DNA from: Aliidiomarina sanyensis
GTDB taxonomy: Bacteria; Pseudomonadota; Gammaproteobacteria; Enterobacterales; Alteromonadaceae
DNA: 64,000 bases
Direction: 5' to 3'
NCBI RefSeq assembly: GCF_003987175.1
Contig: NZ_PIPM01000001.1
Span: 372,001-436,000 of the forward strand
Shown piece after piece: positions 40,076 through 48,775 of this stretch. Under the pieces are notes generated by a model. That model saw only the letters and a program-made list of their open reading frames with translations, had not been told where the DNA came from and searched no databases. The position numbers and the translations under genes were made by a program. The number at the start of each line of letters is the position of its first letter. Position 1 is the first letter of the stretch.

Positions 40076-41203
40076 TTAGTGTCCAATGACCGCTGGCAGC
40101 TGAAATGTTTGCACTCCAGCCCGTCCGGTTAAAATTAAGGTGTTATTGGTCGTTTCTCGGACCGATGACAGCGGTACATTTGATTCATGGGAAAAGAGAG
40201 TCACGTCGTACGTGTCTGGATCAATCACGAGAATCACGCCTGAATGTCCCACTAAAACCACTCGCCCATCACTCAGTACCGTTCCACTGTTTATGTTGTA
40301 ACGAGTATTGGTGGGAACCTGAAGAAAGCTCTCACCGTCATCATCGGAGACAAAAACGTTTCCACGGAGGCCATAGATCCAAAGTTGACCCTGCGCGTCA
40401 TATAAAGCACCGAATAACGAACCGTGGTAAGGTGAATCGAGCATTTCAAAGGTTTCACCCTGATCTTCACTGCGTGCGAGAAGCCCCGACTCACCAACAA
40501 GAATGAGTGTTCCGTCTGGACTGGTCACCAATTTGTTGGGGTGGTATCCCACAACATTATCAATCGCAGCATTAATGACATCCCAACTCGCACCGCCATC
40601 CACGGTCCGCACGATGGTTCCGTATGCGCCGACCGCTAGGCCCACCTCACGATTAAAGAAATGAACATCTAAAAATGGTTTTGTCGGTCCGACATCAAAC
40701 TGGATTTCTGCACCGCCGATGTGAAACCCTAATTCATCGAGCGCAAATTCAAGTTCTTCACGTTCAAACTCATCATCGGTATCGGCAATTGCATCTTCGA
40801 GATAAATCTCGCGCTCTTGCAGCCACTCATACTCTTTTTCCAACAAGCGATGCCCATCCATGCGAAACTCCCAGGTGACACCGCCATCGGTGCTCTGCAA
40901 GATAACGCCTTCATGGCCTACTGCCCACATGTGCTCTTCATCGACGACTTGCACTGCGGTTAACAGGACGCTCGTTGGGACCCTTTGTTGTACCCAACCC
41001 GAGGCCTCATGGTGGATCACAATGGTGCCGAGGGCGCCGACCGCAATTAATTGCCCATTGTGTGAATCCATACCCACGAGCAAGGCTTGTTCCGCAAGAC
41101 GCGCCTGAGGGGCTGGGGTGAAAAGCGGATCGTAACGCTCAGCCAATACAGGCTGAACTGCGAGCAGGGTGGCGAAACAACCAGCCAACGCAATCCGAAT
41201 CAT
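40076..41203 (-). CDS. Exported Ycf48-like (BNR-repeat propeller) protein
   Basis: 375-aa protein with a signal peptide (MIRIALAGCFATLLAVQPVLA) and a beta-propeller made of repeats such as TVDGGASWDVI, SEDQGETFEML and SDDDGESFLQV (Asp-box S/T-x-D-x-G-x-x-W/F). An acidic insertion rich in Glu and Asp lies about residues 135-165. Ycf48 is a photosystem II assembly factor in phototrophs, but in heterotrophs homologues sit beside MMPL and DUF1329 genes. It was probably co-opted as a periplasmic partner of the downstream transporter. Confidence 0.85.
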   Translation of the reverse strand: MIRIALAGCFATLLAVQPVLAERYDPLFTPAPQARLAEQALLVGMDSHNGQLIAVGALGTIVIHHEASGWVQQRVPTSVLLTAVQVVDEEHMWAVGHEGVILQSTDGGVTWEFRMDGHRLLEKEYEWLQEREIYLEDAIADTDDEFEREELEFALDELGFHIGGAEIQFDVGPTKPFLDVHFFNREVGLAVGAYGTIVRTVDGGASWDVINAAIDNVVGYHPNKLVTSPDGTLILVGESGLLARSEDQGETFEMLDSPYHGSLFGALYDAQGQLWIYGLRGNVFVSDDDGESFLQVPTNTRYNINSGTVLSDGRVVLVGHSGVILVIDPDTYDVTLFSHESNVPLSSVRETTNNTLILTGRAGVQTFQLPAVIGH

Positions 41204-41337
41204 AAGTGAACTCCAGTTATATCGAGTGAATCGGCAAACCGATCTTTCTTTGTTATGTTACCGATTGTATAGTCTAACGGGCGTTTGAAAACCCCCGAGA
41301 CCAAATTTTTCTTAATTTTGCTGGTATTTAATACAAA

Positions 41338-41365
41338 TTGTAGACATATTTTATTTTGTTATATT
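41338..41365 (+). promoter_or_regulatory. Candidate promoter for the DUF1329 gene
   Basis: TTGTAG, 16 bases, then TATATT, in a markedly A/T-rich stretch, points at the DUF1329 gene about 85 bases downstream. The score is modest and no regulator site is evident. Confidence 0.4.
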
Positions 41366-41455
41366 TTGGTGTAGCTTAGGTGATAACTCCATCCGGAACT
41401 ATTCCCCGGCGTGGTGTTCAAAAATAAGAACGCACAGGAACTAAGGACAACGACA

Positions 41456-42808
41456 ATGAAGAAAATCATGCTTACTGCTGGAGTCATGGCGTTATCGCTG
41501 GTCTCTGCAAGCGTCAATGCGGCGGTTTCTGCTGAGGAAGCGGCGCGTCTGGGTCAAGATTTGACTCCGTTGGGCGCAGAGCGGGCCGGCAACGCTGACG
41601 GACGTATTCCAGAGTGGACGGGCGGTTTGAGCCGTCCAGGTGAGGATGTCAATCGTCCCCGGAACCCATTTCCGGATGACGAAATTCTTTACACGATTAC
41701 CCGTGACAATCTTGATGAGCACCGCGAGCGCTTGAGCCCGGGGCAAATTGCCATGTTTGAGCGTTATGAAACGTATAAAATGAACGTTTATCAAACGCGT
41801 CGGACGGCGGCCTATCCGCAGGAAATTTACGATATCGTGAAACGAAATGCGACCAACGCTTCGCTTGTCGAAGGCGGATCAGGTCTTGAAGGGTTTGAAA
41901 GCTATGTGCCCTTCCCTATCCCATCGAACGGTCTCGAGGTTATTTGGAACCACTTGACGCGCTACCGTGGTGGTGCCGTTCAACGGACAGTCGGTCAGTT
42001 CCCAGTTCAAACAAACGGACGTTATGAAATGGTTCGTCTGCGTGAACAGCTGGTTTGGCCGGAAAATCTACAAGGTGGCCGTGATGCCCGTGCCGACGAC
42101 AACATCTTGTTCTATTTCCTACAAGAAGTTTTGGCGCCTGCCTCACAAACGGGCAACATCTTGCTCGTTCACGATACCATTAACCAGGTACAAGAAACCC
42201 GTCGGGCATGGCTATACAACGCGGGGCAGCGCCGCGTTCGTCGTGCACCCAGTGTAGCCTATGATGGTCCAGGTACCGCGTCAGATGGTCTTCGGACGTC
42301 AGACGGTCTTGACATGTTCAACGGTGCGCCAGACAAGTACAACTGGAATTTGGTGGGCAAGAAAGAGATGTATATCCCATACAATAACTTTAAGTTGTTG
42401 GATGACAATCTTCGCTACACCGACATCATTCGCCCGGGTCACATGAACCAAGACCACGTGCGCTATGAGCTGCACCGTGTCTGGGTCGTTGAAGCAACCT
42501 TACGCGACGGTGAGCGTCACATCTACGCCCAGCGGAACTTCTTCATTGATGAAGATACCTGGACCGCGTCAGTGATCGATCATTACGACGGTCGTGGACA
42601 GCTGTGGCGTGTTGCAGAAGCTTACAACGTTCAGTTCTATGGAAGTGATGTTCCGTGGATGGCCGCAGAAGCACTTTATGACCTGAACAACGGTCGCTAC
42701 ATTGTGCTGGGGCTGGGTAATGAAGAAGGTGATTTCATCAACTTCGACATCACGCCACGTCGCTCTGACTTCACAACACAAGCACTCCGCCGGATGGGTG
42801 TCCGTTAA
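41456..42808 (+). CDS. Exported DUF1329 protein
   Basis: 450-aa protein with a clear signal peptide (MKKIMLTAGVMALSLVSASVNA) cut before AVSAEEAARLG. DUF1329 signatures are LTPLGAERAGNADGRIPEWT near the N-terminus of the mature form, NHLTRYRGGAV and RRAWLYNAGQRRVRRAP. The family has a LolA/LolB-like fold and is thought to handle hydrophobic ligands or lipids in the periplasm. AAGGA stands before the chosen ATG. It is divergent from the Ycf48/MMPL pair. The usual companion, a DUF1302 outer-membrane protein, is not present. Confidence 0.9.
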   Translation: MKKIMLTAGVMALSLVSASVNAAVSAEEAARLGQDLTPLGAERAGNADGRIPEWTGGLSRPGEDVNRPRNPFPDDEILYTITRDNLDEHRERLSPGQIAMFERYETYKMNVYQTRRTAAYPQEIYDIVKRNATNASLVEGGSGLEGFESYVPFPIPSNGLEVIWNHLTRYRGGAVQRTVGQFPVQTNGRYEMVRLREQLVWPENLQGGRDARADDNILFYFLQEVLAPASQTGNILLVHDTINQVQETRRAWLYNAGQRRVRRAPSVAYDGPGTASDGLRTSDGLDMFNGAPDKYNWNLVGKKEMYIPYNNFKLLDDNLRYTDIIRPGHMNQDHVRYELHRVWVVEATLRDGERHIYAQRNFFIDEDTWTASVIDHYDGRGQLWRVAEAYNVQFYGSDVPWMAAEALYDLNNGRYIVLGLGNEEGDFINFDITPRRSDFTTQALRRMGVR

Positions 42809-42839
42809 GCACACGGACAACTCGGCAAGTTCTAACGAA

Positions 42840-42866
42840 AGCCCTGCATGATGCAGGGCTTTTTGT
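42840..42866 (+). terminator. Terminator after the DUF1329 gene
   Basis: AGCCCTGCA-TGA-TGCAGGGCT is followed by TTTTTG. It abuts the convergent gene's stop at 42866. Confidence 0.88.
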
Positions 42867-43747
42867 TACTTAAGTCGGGTAATGAGGCTGCTGGTATCCC
42901 AGCGCGACCCACCCGCTTGCTGGACATCAGCATAAAATTGATCAATCAGTGCAGTAACTGGCAAACGCGCACCATTTTGGTTTGCTTCGGCAAGGGCAAT
43001 TCCAAGGTCTTTACGCATCCAATCGACCGCAAAGCCAAATTCAAACTCATCCCGCCACATGGTCGCTGAGCGATTTTCCATCTGCCAACTTCCGGCCGAG
43101 CCTTTGCTAATTGCAGCAACTAGTTTTTCGGGATCCAAACCTGCTTTTTTCGCAAAGGCGAGACCTTCCGACAATCCCTGAACCACACCCGCAATACAAA
43201 TTTGATTCACCATTTTGGCAAGTTGACCACTCCCGACCGGACCTTGTAAACCGACATGGCGGGAAAACGTATCCATGAGCGGTTGCACTCGAGCTAATGT
43301 ATCAGCTTCCCCCCCCACCATGACTGTCAACTGACCATTCTCTGCTCCGATCTGGCCCCCAGATACAGGCGCGTCCAGAAACGCTTTTCCTTGCGCTTTT
43401 GCCGCTTCGCCTAGCTCGCGAGCGAGTTCAGCGGATGCAGTTGTGTGATCGACAAGGATTCCTCCCTCTACAAGCGCATTCAACACCCCGTCATCGCCAT
43501 AGGTCACGCTGCGCACATCATCGTCATTGCCAACACACAGAAACACCACATCACGACCCATCGCTGCTTCTCGTGGGGTCAATCCTAAGCTGCCACCATA
43601 TTCAGCGACCCACCGCTCTGCTTTAGCGTGCGTTCGATTGTAGACACAAACGTCGTACCCTGCTTTCGCTAGAAATCCAGCCATGGGATACCCCATGACA
43701 CCCATACCAATAAAAGCAACACGTGGCTTTGAAGATTCTTGCTTCAT
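42866..43747 (-). CDS. 3-hydroxyisobutyrate dehydrogenase-family oxidoreductase
   Basis: 293-aa beta-hydroxyacid dehydrogenase. N-terminal Rossmann fold FIGMGVMGYPMAGFLAKAGY, substrate loop DAPVSGGQIGAENG, and the catalytic Lys in SGQLAKMVNQICIAG. Members reduce or oxidise 3-hydroxyisobutyrate, tartronate semialdehyde or similar acids with NAD(P). VYNRTHAKAERW, with Arg after the second beta strand, hints at NADP preference. It overlaps cmoM by 4 bases, and no valine-degradation gene is nearby, so the substrate is open. Confidence 0.85.
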   Translation of the reverse strand: MKQESSKPRVAFIGMGVMGYPMAGFLAKAGYDVCVYNRTHAKAERWVAEYGGSLGLTPREAAMGRDVVFLCVGNDDDVRSVTYGDDGVLNALVEGGILVDHTTASAELARELGEAAKAQGKAFLDAPVSGGQIGAENGQLTVMVGGEADTLARVQPLMDTFSRHVGLQGPVGSGQLAKMVNQICIAGVVQGLSEGLAFAKKAGLDPEKLVAAISKGSAGSWQMENRSATMWRDEFEFGFAVDWMRKDLGIALAEANQNGARLPVTALIDQFYADVQQAGGSRWDTSSLITRLK

Positions 43748-44520
43748 GACGACTCCTTTTTATACAACAAGTGCTGATATCGCCCCAGAGCACGGTATGG
43801 CTCCTGTTGACGATAGGCCAATTCGAGTGGGATGAGTTGCGCTAAATTAAATTCTGCGGGACGCAGATAATCATGGAAACAACGCACACCGCTGTGCGCA
43901 TATAAACTCAGCGGAAATTGCTCCATCCGCTGTATGACCGAGTTCGGATCGAGCGGTTGATTTGGACTAAATCGAACCTTTTTGCGAACTTGTAAGTTGT
44001 TTGTGACATAGTCAAAATTGCCATACACCATATTCGCCATGCGCTTTGCATGCAGATTGTAAAACATAAGCGACAGCCACCCCGCCGGCCGCACCCATTT
44101 TTGAATACTAGCAAGTGCAGCAAAGGGCTCCGCGAGCCACTCTAACACCGCATGACATAACACGATGTCAAAAGTCTGATCGGCAAGTACGGCATCGAGG
44201 TTCTGCAGACCTGCGACGTGATACTCATAATGCGCTACGAGACCTTCATCGGTGTGGCGCTGTCGAGCGGCTTCCACCATTTCTGCCGAAAGGTCAGTAT
44301 GGACCACAGAATGCCCGGCACGGGCAAATTCCCGATTCAACTGACCAAGCCCACCGCCGATATCGAGTACACGCAAGGGGGACGGATGCTGAATTAGAAA
44401 ACGAAGATCCGCATGTAAGACAGCTTCCCTAATTTTTCCTTTACCGCTCGCATAAATATTGCGATCAAATTGCATTACATCCGAATCAAATACGCGATCT
44501 TTCGATTTCTTAGAGGTCAT
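43744..44520 (-). CDS. cmoM: tRNA 5-carboxymethoxyuridine methyltransferase
   Basis: SAM-dependent enzyme (258 aa) that methylates cmo5U34 of tRNA to mcmo5U, improving wobble decoding. The N-terminal DRNIYASGKGKIREAVLHAD closely follows the CmoM pattern. SAM motif I is VLDIGGGLGQLN, and later CHAVLEWLAEP is conserved. It lies in an operon between the NIF3 gene (1-base overlap) and the dehydrogenase (4-base overlap). Confidence 0.9.
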   Translation of the reverse strand: MTSKKSKDRVFDSDVMQFDRNIYASGKGKIREAVLHADLRFLIQHPSPLRVLDIGGGLGQLNREFARAGHSVVHTDLSAEMVEAARQRHTDEGLVAHYEYHVAGLQNLDAVLADQTFDIVLCHAVLEWLAEPFAALASIQKWVRPAGWLSLMFYNLHAKRMANMVYGNFDYVTNNLQVRKKVRFSPNQPLDPNSVIQRMEQFPLSLYAHSGVRCFHDYLRPAEFNLAQLIPLELAYRQQEPYRALGRYQHLLYKKESS

Positions 44521-45275
44521 CAGGCTGGGTTATCCATATCAAGGAAATCAACCGCGATGTCAAAGTTCTCAGCGATTCGCTCGCCGAGCGCTTTGACTCC
44601 ATAGCGTTCAGTTGCATGATGCCCCGCTGCAAAAAATTGAATGCCACACTCGCGGGCAACATGGATCGTTTGCTCGCTCACTTCACCGGTGATAAATGCA
44701 TCCGCACCACTTTGATAAGCTTGCTCAATGAAGCTTTGCCCGCCGCCCGTGCACACCGCGATACGCTGAATCGGCTGTTCATTCAACTCCACAGCGACCA
44801 GCGTTCGCTCTAACATCGTTTCCAGTTGGTCCGCTAACTCATAGCCTGAGCATGCGGAAGGCAAATACCCTTGCATGAGCACACCATCAGGTTTAGGGCC
44901 TGATACCGCACTGATTTCGGACGCGCCGAGACGTTGTAGAAGTTGGGCGTTATTCCCAAACTCGGGGTGAATATCAAGCGGTAAGTGATACCCAATCAAA
45001 TTTATGTCTGCCATCAAGAGGGTCCGCAAACGTCGTTGTTTCATGCCTATGACACGATTATCTTCCCCTTTCCAGAAGTAACCGTGGTGCACAAGGACGG
45101 TATCCGCACCTGCTTTTACAGCAGCATCGAGAAGCCGCTGGCTTGCAGTCACCCCAGTGATGATGTGCTTGATCTCCACGCATCCTTCAACTTGCAAACC
45201 ATTCGGGCAGTAATCAGATATCAAGTGCGGCTGCAACCACTCGTCGAGGGTTGCCAATAATGCATCGCGTTTCAT
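44520..45275 (-). CDS. NIF3/YbgI-family metal-binding protein
   Basis: 251-aa NIF3-like protein (E. coli YbgI type). It has an N-terminal DYCPNGLQVEG, two-metal ligand histidines in LVHHGYFWKG and YHLPLDIHPEFGNN, and the C-terminal AAGHHATERYGVKALGE. The family is conserved but has no settled reaction; GTP cyclohydrolase activity has been claimed for some relatives. AAAGGAGG precedes the ATG at 45275, so the longer in-frame start at 45317 is unlikely. Confidence 0.9.
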   Translation of the reverse strand: MKRDALLATLDEWLQPHLISDYCPNGLQVEGCVEIKHIITGVTASQRLLDAAVKAGADTVLVHHGYFWKGEDNRVIGMKQRRLRTLLMADINLIGYHLPLDIHPEFGNNAQLLQRLGASEISAVSGPKPDGVLMQGYLPSACSGYELADQLETMLERTLVAVELNEQPIQRIAVCTGGGQSFIEQAYQSGADAFITGEVSEQTIHVARECGIQFFAAGHHATERYGVKALGERIAENFDIAVDFLDMDNPA

Positions 45276-45379
45276 CAACGCCTCCTTTGTGTACTTTTTC
45301 TGCGCTGAATTAGACACTCATTCGAAAAATAGGTATAAAAAGACAGTCACGTCTTATGTTAACACACAGGGATACAACG

Positions 45380-45760
45380 ATGAGCAAACTCGATAAAGAA
45401 CAGGTGCTTGCTGATTATACTGCCGCGTATGAGAAAGCACATGGTAAGAAGCCAGACATCGCTGAGAACAGTGGTTGGTACAGCGTCGATGGCGGAAAGA
45501 ATGTCCGTTTAGCCCAACTAGCTGAAGAGGCCGCAACGCTTGGTGGCAGTAAACCGGCTGCAAAAAAACCGAGTGCGGGTGCAAAGAAAGACAAAGCTTC
45601 TGCTGCCAAGAAAGAACCGGCCAAGAAGCCCGCTGCGAAGAAGTCATCGGCAACGAAATCCGCGAATAAAGGCGCTGGCGGCCTGACAGCAAAAGAATTG
45701 TGGAAGCAGCGACTTGCTGAACAACCCTCAGCGCGACTTCCCCGGGGCATGCAATCATAA
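45380..45760 (+). CDS. Small basic protein with histone-H1-like Lys/Ala tail
   Basis: 126-aa protein in two parts. The first 60 residues are globular and end with GWYSVDGGKNVRLAQLAEEA. They are followed by a Lys/Ala/Pro tail with repeated AAKK/PAKKP units like eukaryotic H1 and bacterial H1-like proteins. A short end AKELWKQRLAEQPSARLPRG follows. Nucleic-acid binding is likely from charge alone. I use the ATG at 45380 (MSKLDKEQ). It is divergent from the NIF3 gene and ends in a terminator. Function unknown. Confidence 0.78.
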   Translation: MSKLDKEQVLADYTAAYEKAHGKKPDIAENSGWYSVDGGKNVRLAQLAEEAATLGGSKPAAKKPSAGAKKDKASAAKKEPAKKPAAKKSSATKSANKGAGGLTAKELWKQRLAEQPSARLPRGMQS

Positions 45761-45769
45761 ATTCAACAA

Positions 45770-45805
45770 AAAACGCCATTCAAGTTATCTCTCGAATGGC
45801 GTTTT
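45770..45805. terminator. Bidirectional terminator ending the H1-like gene and the ten-gene operon
   Basis: AAAACGCCATTC/GAATGGCGTTTT has a 12-base loop. T-runs lie on both sides, placed between convergent genes. It closes the minus-strand photolyase operon. Confidence 0.85.
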
Positions 45806-45820
45806 CTTTATCTTTTTGAA

Positions 45821-46351
45821 CTAATCAGCACGTTTGCGCTCCATGAAGATCGTGATTTCACCTACCCGAAATCCGAACTTGCGCATCTCCGTGCGATTGA
45901 ACAAGCGATCCTCATCGACCAAGAACATCCAGTCGTCTAACGTAATATTGATCGTTCCATCACGCCACGGGACTTCCAACTGGTATACCCAATGCAATGC
46001 ATTTCCGGCCGTGGTCCCACGCGCAATGCCAACAACGTCCCCTGCAGTACCTTCGTAACGATTTGGGCCGAGTTTCGTCAATTCCCAGACTCGCGTTTCT
46101 TCCCGACCATCATCCCAATAAAATACCTCGTCCAGAACACCTTGGTTTCCTTCCCAGGTTGCGACGATATCAGCACGGAACCGCTGAGTCACCTTACCCG
46201 AACGATCCTGAATAATTCCATACGCTACAATGTCACCGACAAAAAATTCATCGAGATTGAGAGTCGGTTCGACCCCCTCATATTCACTAATTTGAGTCGA
46301 GCACGCAGCCATGGTGAGTGCCATACCAATTCCAAGGAACCATTTTTTCAT
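45821..46351 (-). CDS. DUF3833 lipoprotein
   Basis: 176-aa lipoprotein. The start MKKWFLGIGMALTMAAC contains the lipobox; GGAGAG precedes this ATG. The mature part, with YEGVEPTLNLDEFF, FWDDGREETRVW-like YWDDGREETRVWEL, DDWMFLVDEDRLFNRTEMRK and FGFRVGEITIFMERK, matches the DUF3833 pattern, which folds as a lipocalin-like barrel. It is last in the photolyase operon. A lipid-related role is inferred from its neighbours. Confidence 0.85.
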   Translation of the reverse strand: MKKWFLGIGMALTMAACSTQISEYEGVEPTLNLDEFFVGDIVAYGIIQDRSGKVTQRFRADIVATWEGNQGVLDEVFYWDDGREETRVWELTKLGPNRYEGTAGDVVGIARGTTAGNALHWVYQLEVPWRDGTINITLDDWMFLVDEDRLFNRTEMRKFGFRVGEITIFMERKRAD

Positions 46352-46363
46352 GTCTCTCTCCAA

Positions 46364-46924
46364 TCAACGACTTGCGCCTACTAATTCATCACGACTTGAG
46401 CGATATCGCGCGTTCTCAGACAACCAAATCGCTAAAAATTGATCGGAGAATGTGTCGCTTTCGATCGTACCGAGATATCCCTCAGAACCGTAAAATGACG
46501 TTCCGTATTCGTCTCGAGCATGGGCAACGAGACATTGTCCCCGCTCCACATCGGGCCACATTTGCGCAAGCGTTTCTAACCAAGCATTCGCTTGGTCATC
46601 AAGATCAAATCCGAGTCGTTCCCATTCATCCCGAGTTTGCTCGACCAGTTGTGATGCGCTGAAATTACGCAAGTAATTCAAGCGCAACAACCGTTCCTCG
46701 GGATCATCGTAACGGCCGGATGGGCTATACAATGCCGCATCGTAGACACGGAACAAGAGAACGCGTAAACGAGTCGAACCAACCTCCTGCAGACTGGTAT
46801 CCCCCGAACCGTTCGTTAATGATTCGGCACAAGCATCGGATGCATTCGACCCGTGAGCAACTGAGACATTAAATGCCAAAAGACCTGCCACTAGAAAGGG
46901 GCTTATTCTCTTTAAAGGACGCAT
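46364..46924 (-). CDS. Exported chalcone-isomerase-like protein
   Basis: 186-aa protein with a signal peptide (MRPLKRISPFLVAGLLAFNVSVAHGS). The mature part shows GSTRLRVLLFRVYDAALYSP, LNYLRNFSASQLVEQT and a C-terminal FSDQFLAIWLSENA. These are typical of bacterial chalcone-isomerase-like proteins, whose relatives bind fatty acids. GAGGAA precedes the ATG at 46924; the open frame runs further into the upstream gene. It lies 12 bases before the DUF3833 gene. Confidence 0.82.
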   Translation of the reverse strand: MRPLKRISPFLVAGLLAFNVSVAHGSNASDACAESLTNGSGDTSLQEVGSTRLRVLLFRVYDAALYSPSGRYDDPEERLLRLNYLRNFSASQLVEQTRDEWERLGFDLDDQANAWLETLAQMWPDVERGQCLVAHARDEYGTSFYGSEGYLGTIESDTFSDQFLAIWLSENARYRSSRDELVGASR

Positions 46925-46949
46925 GACCTGTTCCTCATTCAACTCAACC

Positions 46950-47525
46950 TCAAGAATTTGAGGATGGTTCTTTCGATTCCAGATGATTACGTTGTGCGAG
47001 GATTTTCGGATTGACTTGGAATGCAATTAAGACCATCAGCAACGCCCACGCCGTCGCGTAGATTGCGATCGTAATCGGGAGTTCAAAGTGAAGCTCTGCG
47101 GCACCAAACCGAGCCCCAGCAAGATAGGTGATCGGCCCGAAAATTGCGCCTGCCAATAGAGCCAAGACGAGCCGCCGATGCAGCCAGTCGAATACGACCA
47201 AGGCCATCCCGGTAAAGCCAATCCAAAGCAGGTACAGCCAGGCAGGCACACCCGACGTGTCAGTGAAGGTAATGACCCCTCCAAGCACGGTCGCCCATTC
47301 GACCATAATACCTGCGGCAAAAATGATCAGAAAAGATTTTCGCTGTAACCACAATGGTCTCGGGGTTGCGGCGAACATCAGAGCAATCAAAAGTGCCGTC
47401 ACCCAGAACCAGTCGTTTCGACCAAGAACAGCACTTAACCAAATAAAATCAAACACCACAAATGCAACGATGCGAGGATTCTTTCCGAACCGTATAAGCG
47501 CGTTCCAGATGGGGTGTCGGTTCAT
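46950..47525 (-). CDS. DUF2878 integral membrane protein
   Basis: 191-aa inner-membrane protein with about six helices, for example WVTALLIALMFAATP, SFLIIFAAGIMVEWATVLGG and YLLWIGFTGMALVVF. DUF2878 members have no known function. They recur beside cfa-like, DUF1365 and chalcone-isomerase-like genes. The ATG at 47525 overlaps the cfa stop as ATGA; the longer frame is inside cfa. Confidence 0.83.
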   Translation of the reverse strand: MNRHPIWNALIRFGKNPRIVAFVVFDFIWLSAVLGRNDWFWVTALLIALMFAATPRPLWLQRKSFLIIFAAGIMVEWATVLGGVITFTDTSGVPAWLYLLWIGFTGMALVVFDWLHRRLVLALLAGAIFGPITYLAGARFGAAELHFELPITIAIYATAWALLMVLIAFQVNPKILAQRNHLESKEPSSNS

Positions 47526-48775
47526 GATGACGGACCTTGCAGGGCTTTCGTCGCCTGAATTTGAACCGCGCTTATCGTGCGTTGAAGAAAGCCACCTTCG
47601 CAATAACACAGATAGTAATTCCACAGGCGGGCGAACCGGTCGTCGTACCCATGTTGGCGTAATGCTGGCATATTTTGGTTAAAGCGTGAGCGCCATGCGC
47701 GCAACGTGTGGGCATAGTCGATTCCAATGTCCGATAGTTCGCGCATCACAAGCTGAGTATGCCGACGGTACATCCGACTAATTAATTCCACTGACGGTAG
47801 ATAGCCGCCGGGGAAGATATATTTTTGAATAAAATCCACGTTCCGATTGTATCGTTCGAGGCGTTGGTCAGCGATGGTAATCGCCTGCAGTACCATGGTG
47901 CCACCTGGTTTCAATAGGTCGTTACACTTCTTGAAAAAGACCGGCATGTACTCCGCCCCCACGGCTTCTATCATTTCCACCGAAACCAGTTTGTCGAACT
48001 GCCCCTCGAGGTCACGATAGTCGCGTTTTAAAAGGGTAACTTTGTCTTCAAGCCCTTGCTCACGAACCAGCGCTTGTGCATGCTTATACTGTTCTTCTGA
48101 AATGGTTGTTGTCGTGACTTTGCAGCCATACTGACTGGCAGCAAAAATAGCCAACCCGCCCCACCCCGTGCCAATTTCTACCAGGTGATCACTCGGCTTT
48201 AAATCAAGCATTGAACACAACCGAGCCAGCTTCGCTTCCTGTGCTTCCTCGATGGTCGCCTCGGGCGTTGGAAACACAGCACTTGAATACTGCATACGCG
48301 AATCAAGAAACTCGGTGTAAAGCTCGTTTCCAAGATCATAATGAGCTGCAATGTTTTCTTTCGCGCGCGTTTTACTATTTCGGCGTCTTAGATGGCTGAT
48401 GCGCTGAACAGGCCACGATAACCAAGCGAGCTTCTTCTCAAGTCTGTCCATCACATGGAGATTCGCAGCAAACAGCTCGATCACTTTCGTCACGTCAGGT
48501 GATGTCCACTCCCCCTCCACAAACGACTCACCAGCGCCAATGTCACCGCCAAGCAGAAACCGTTGGTACGTCCGTGGGGACTGAACATCAATGGTTGCAA
48601 TCGGTCCACGGTCGGCGGTCCCGAAGACTCCGACCTTCGTGCCCTGCTCCAAAATGGTCAGTTGCCCAATCGCGAGATGATTGAGTACTCGAAATAATAG
48701 GCTTCGCGTAAATTTCTCGACGCGAGACATGTCTGAAAACTCCATAACGACCGTTGTTCCTTCCGACATTCTCAT
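47522..48775 (-). CDS. cfa: Cyclopropane-fatty-acyl-phospholipid synthase family methyltransferase
   Basis: 417-aa enzyme transferring a methyl(ene) group from SAM to acyl-chain double bonds in the membrane. SAM motif I is VEIGTGWGGLAIFAA, and conserved SVEMIEAVGAEYMPVFF and FIQKYIFPGGYLPS follow. The C-terminal YYLCYCEGGFLQRTI holds the conserved Cys region. It is longer than E. coli Cfa (382 aa) at the N-terminus. Related Cfa-family enzymes in this gene context make methylated or furan fatty acids in Rhodobacter, so the product may not be a cyclopropane (inference). Confidence 0.9.
   Translation of the reverse strand: MRMSEGTTVVMEFSDMSRVEKFTRSLLFRVLNHLAIGQLTILEQGTKVGVFGTADRGPIATIDVQSPRTYQRFLLGGDIGAGESFVEGEWTSPDVTKVIELFAANLHVMDRLEKKLAWLSWPVQRISHLRRRNSKTRAKENIAAHYDLGNELYTEFLDSRMQYSSAVFPTPEATIEEAQEAKLARLCSMLDLKPSDHLVEIGTGWGGLAIFAASQYGCKVTTTTISEEQYKHAQALVREQGLEDKVTLLKRDYRDLEGQFDKLVSVEMIEAVGAEYMPVFFKKCNDLLKPGGTMVLQAITIADQRLERYNRNVDFIQKYIFPGGYLPSVELISRMYRRHTQLVMRELSDIGIDYAHTLRAWRSRFNQNMPALRQHGYDDRFARLWNYYLCYCEGGFLQRTISAVQIQATKALQGPSS

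Noticed and set aside
45540-45680. Repetitive DNA that could suggest a tandem repeat or CRISPR-like array
   Set aside because: It is the in-frame coding sequence of the Lys/Ala tail of the H1-like protein. Units are short and imperfect, with no spacers.
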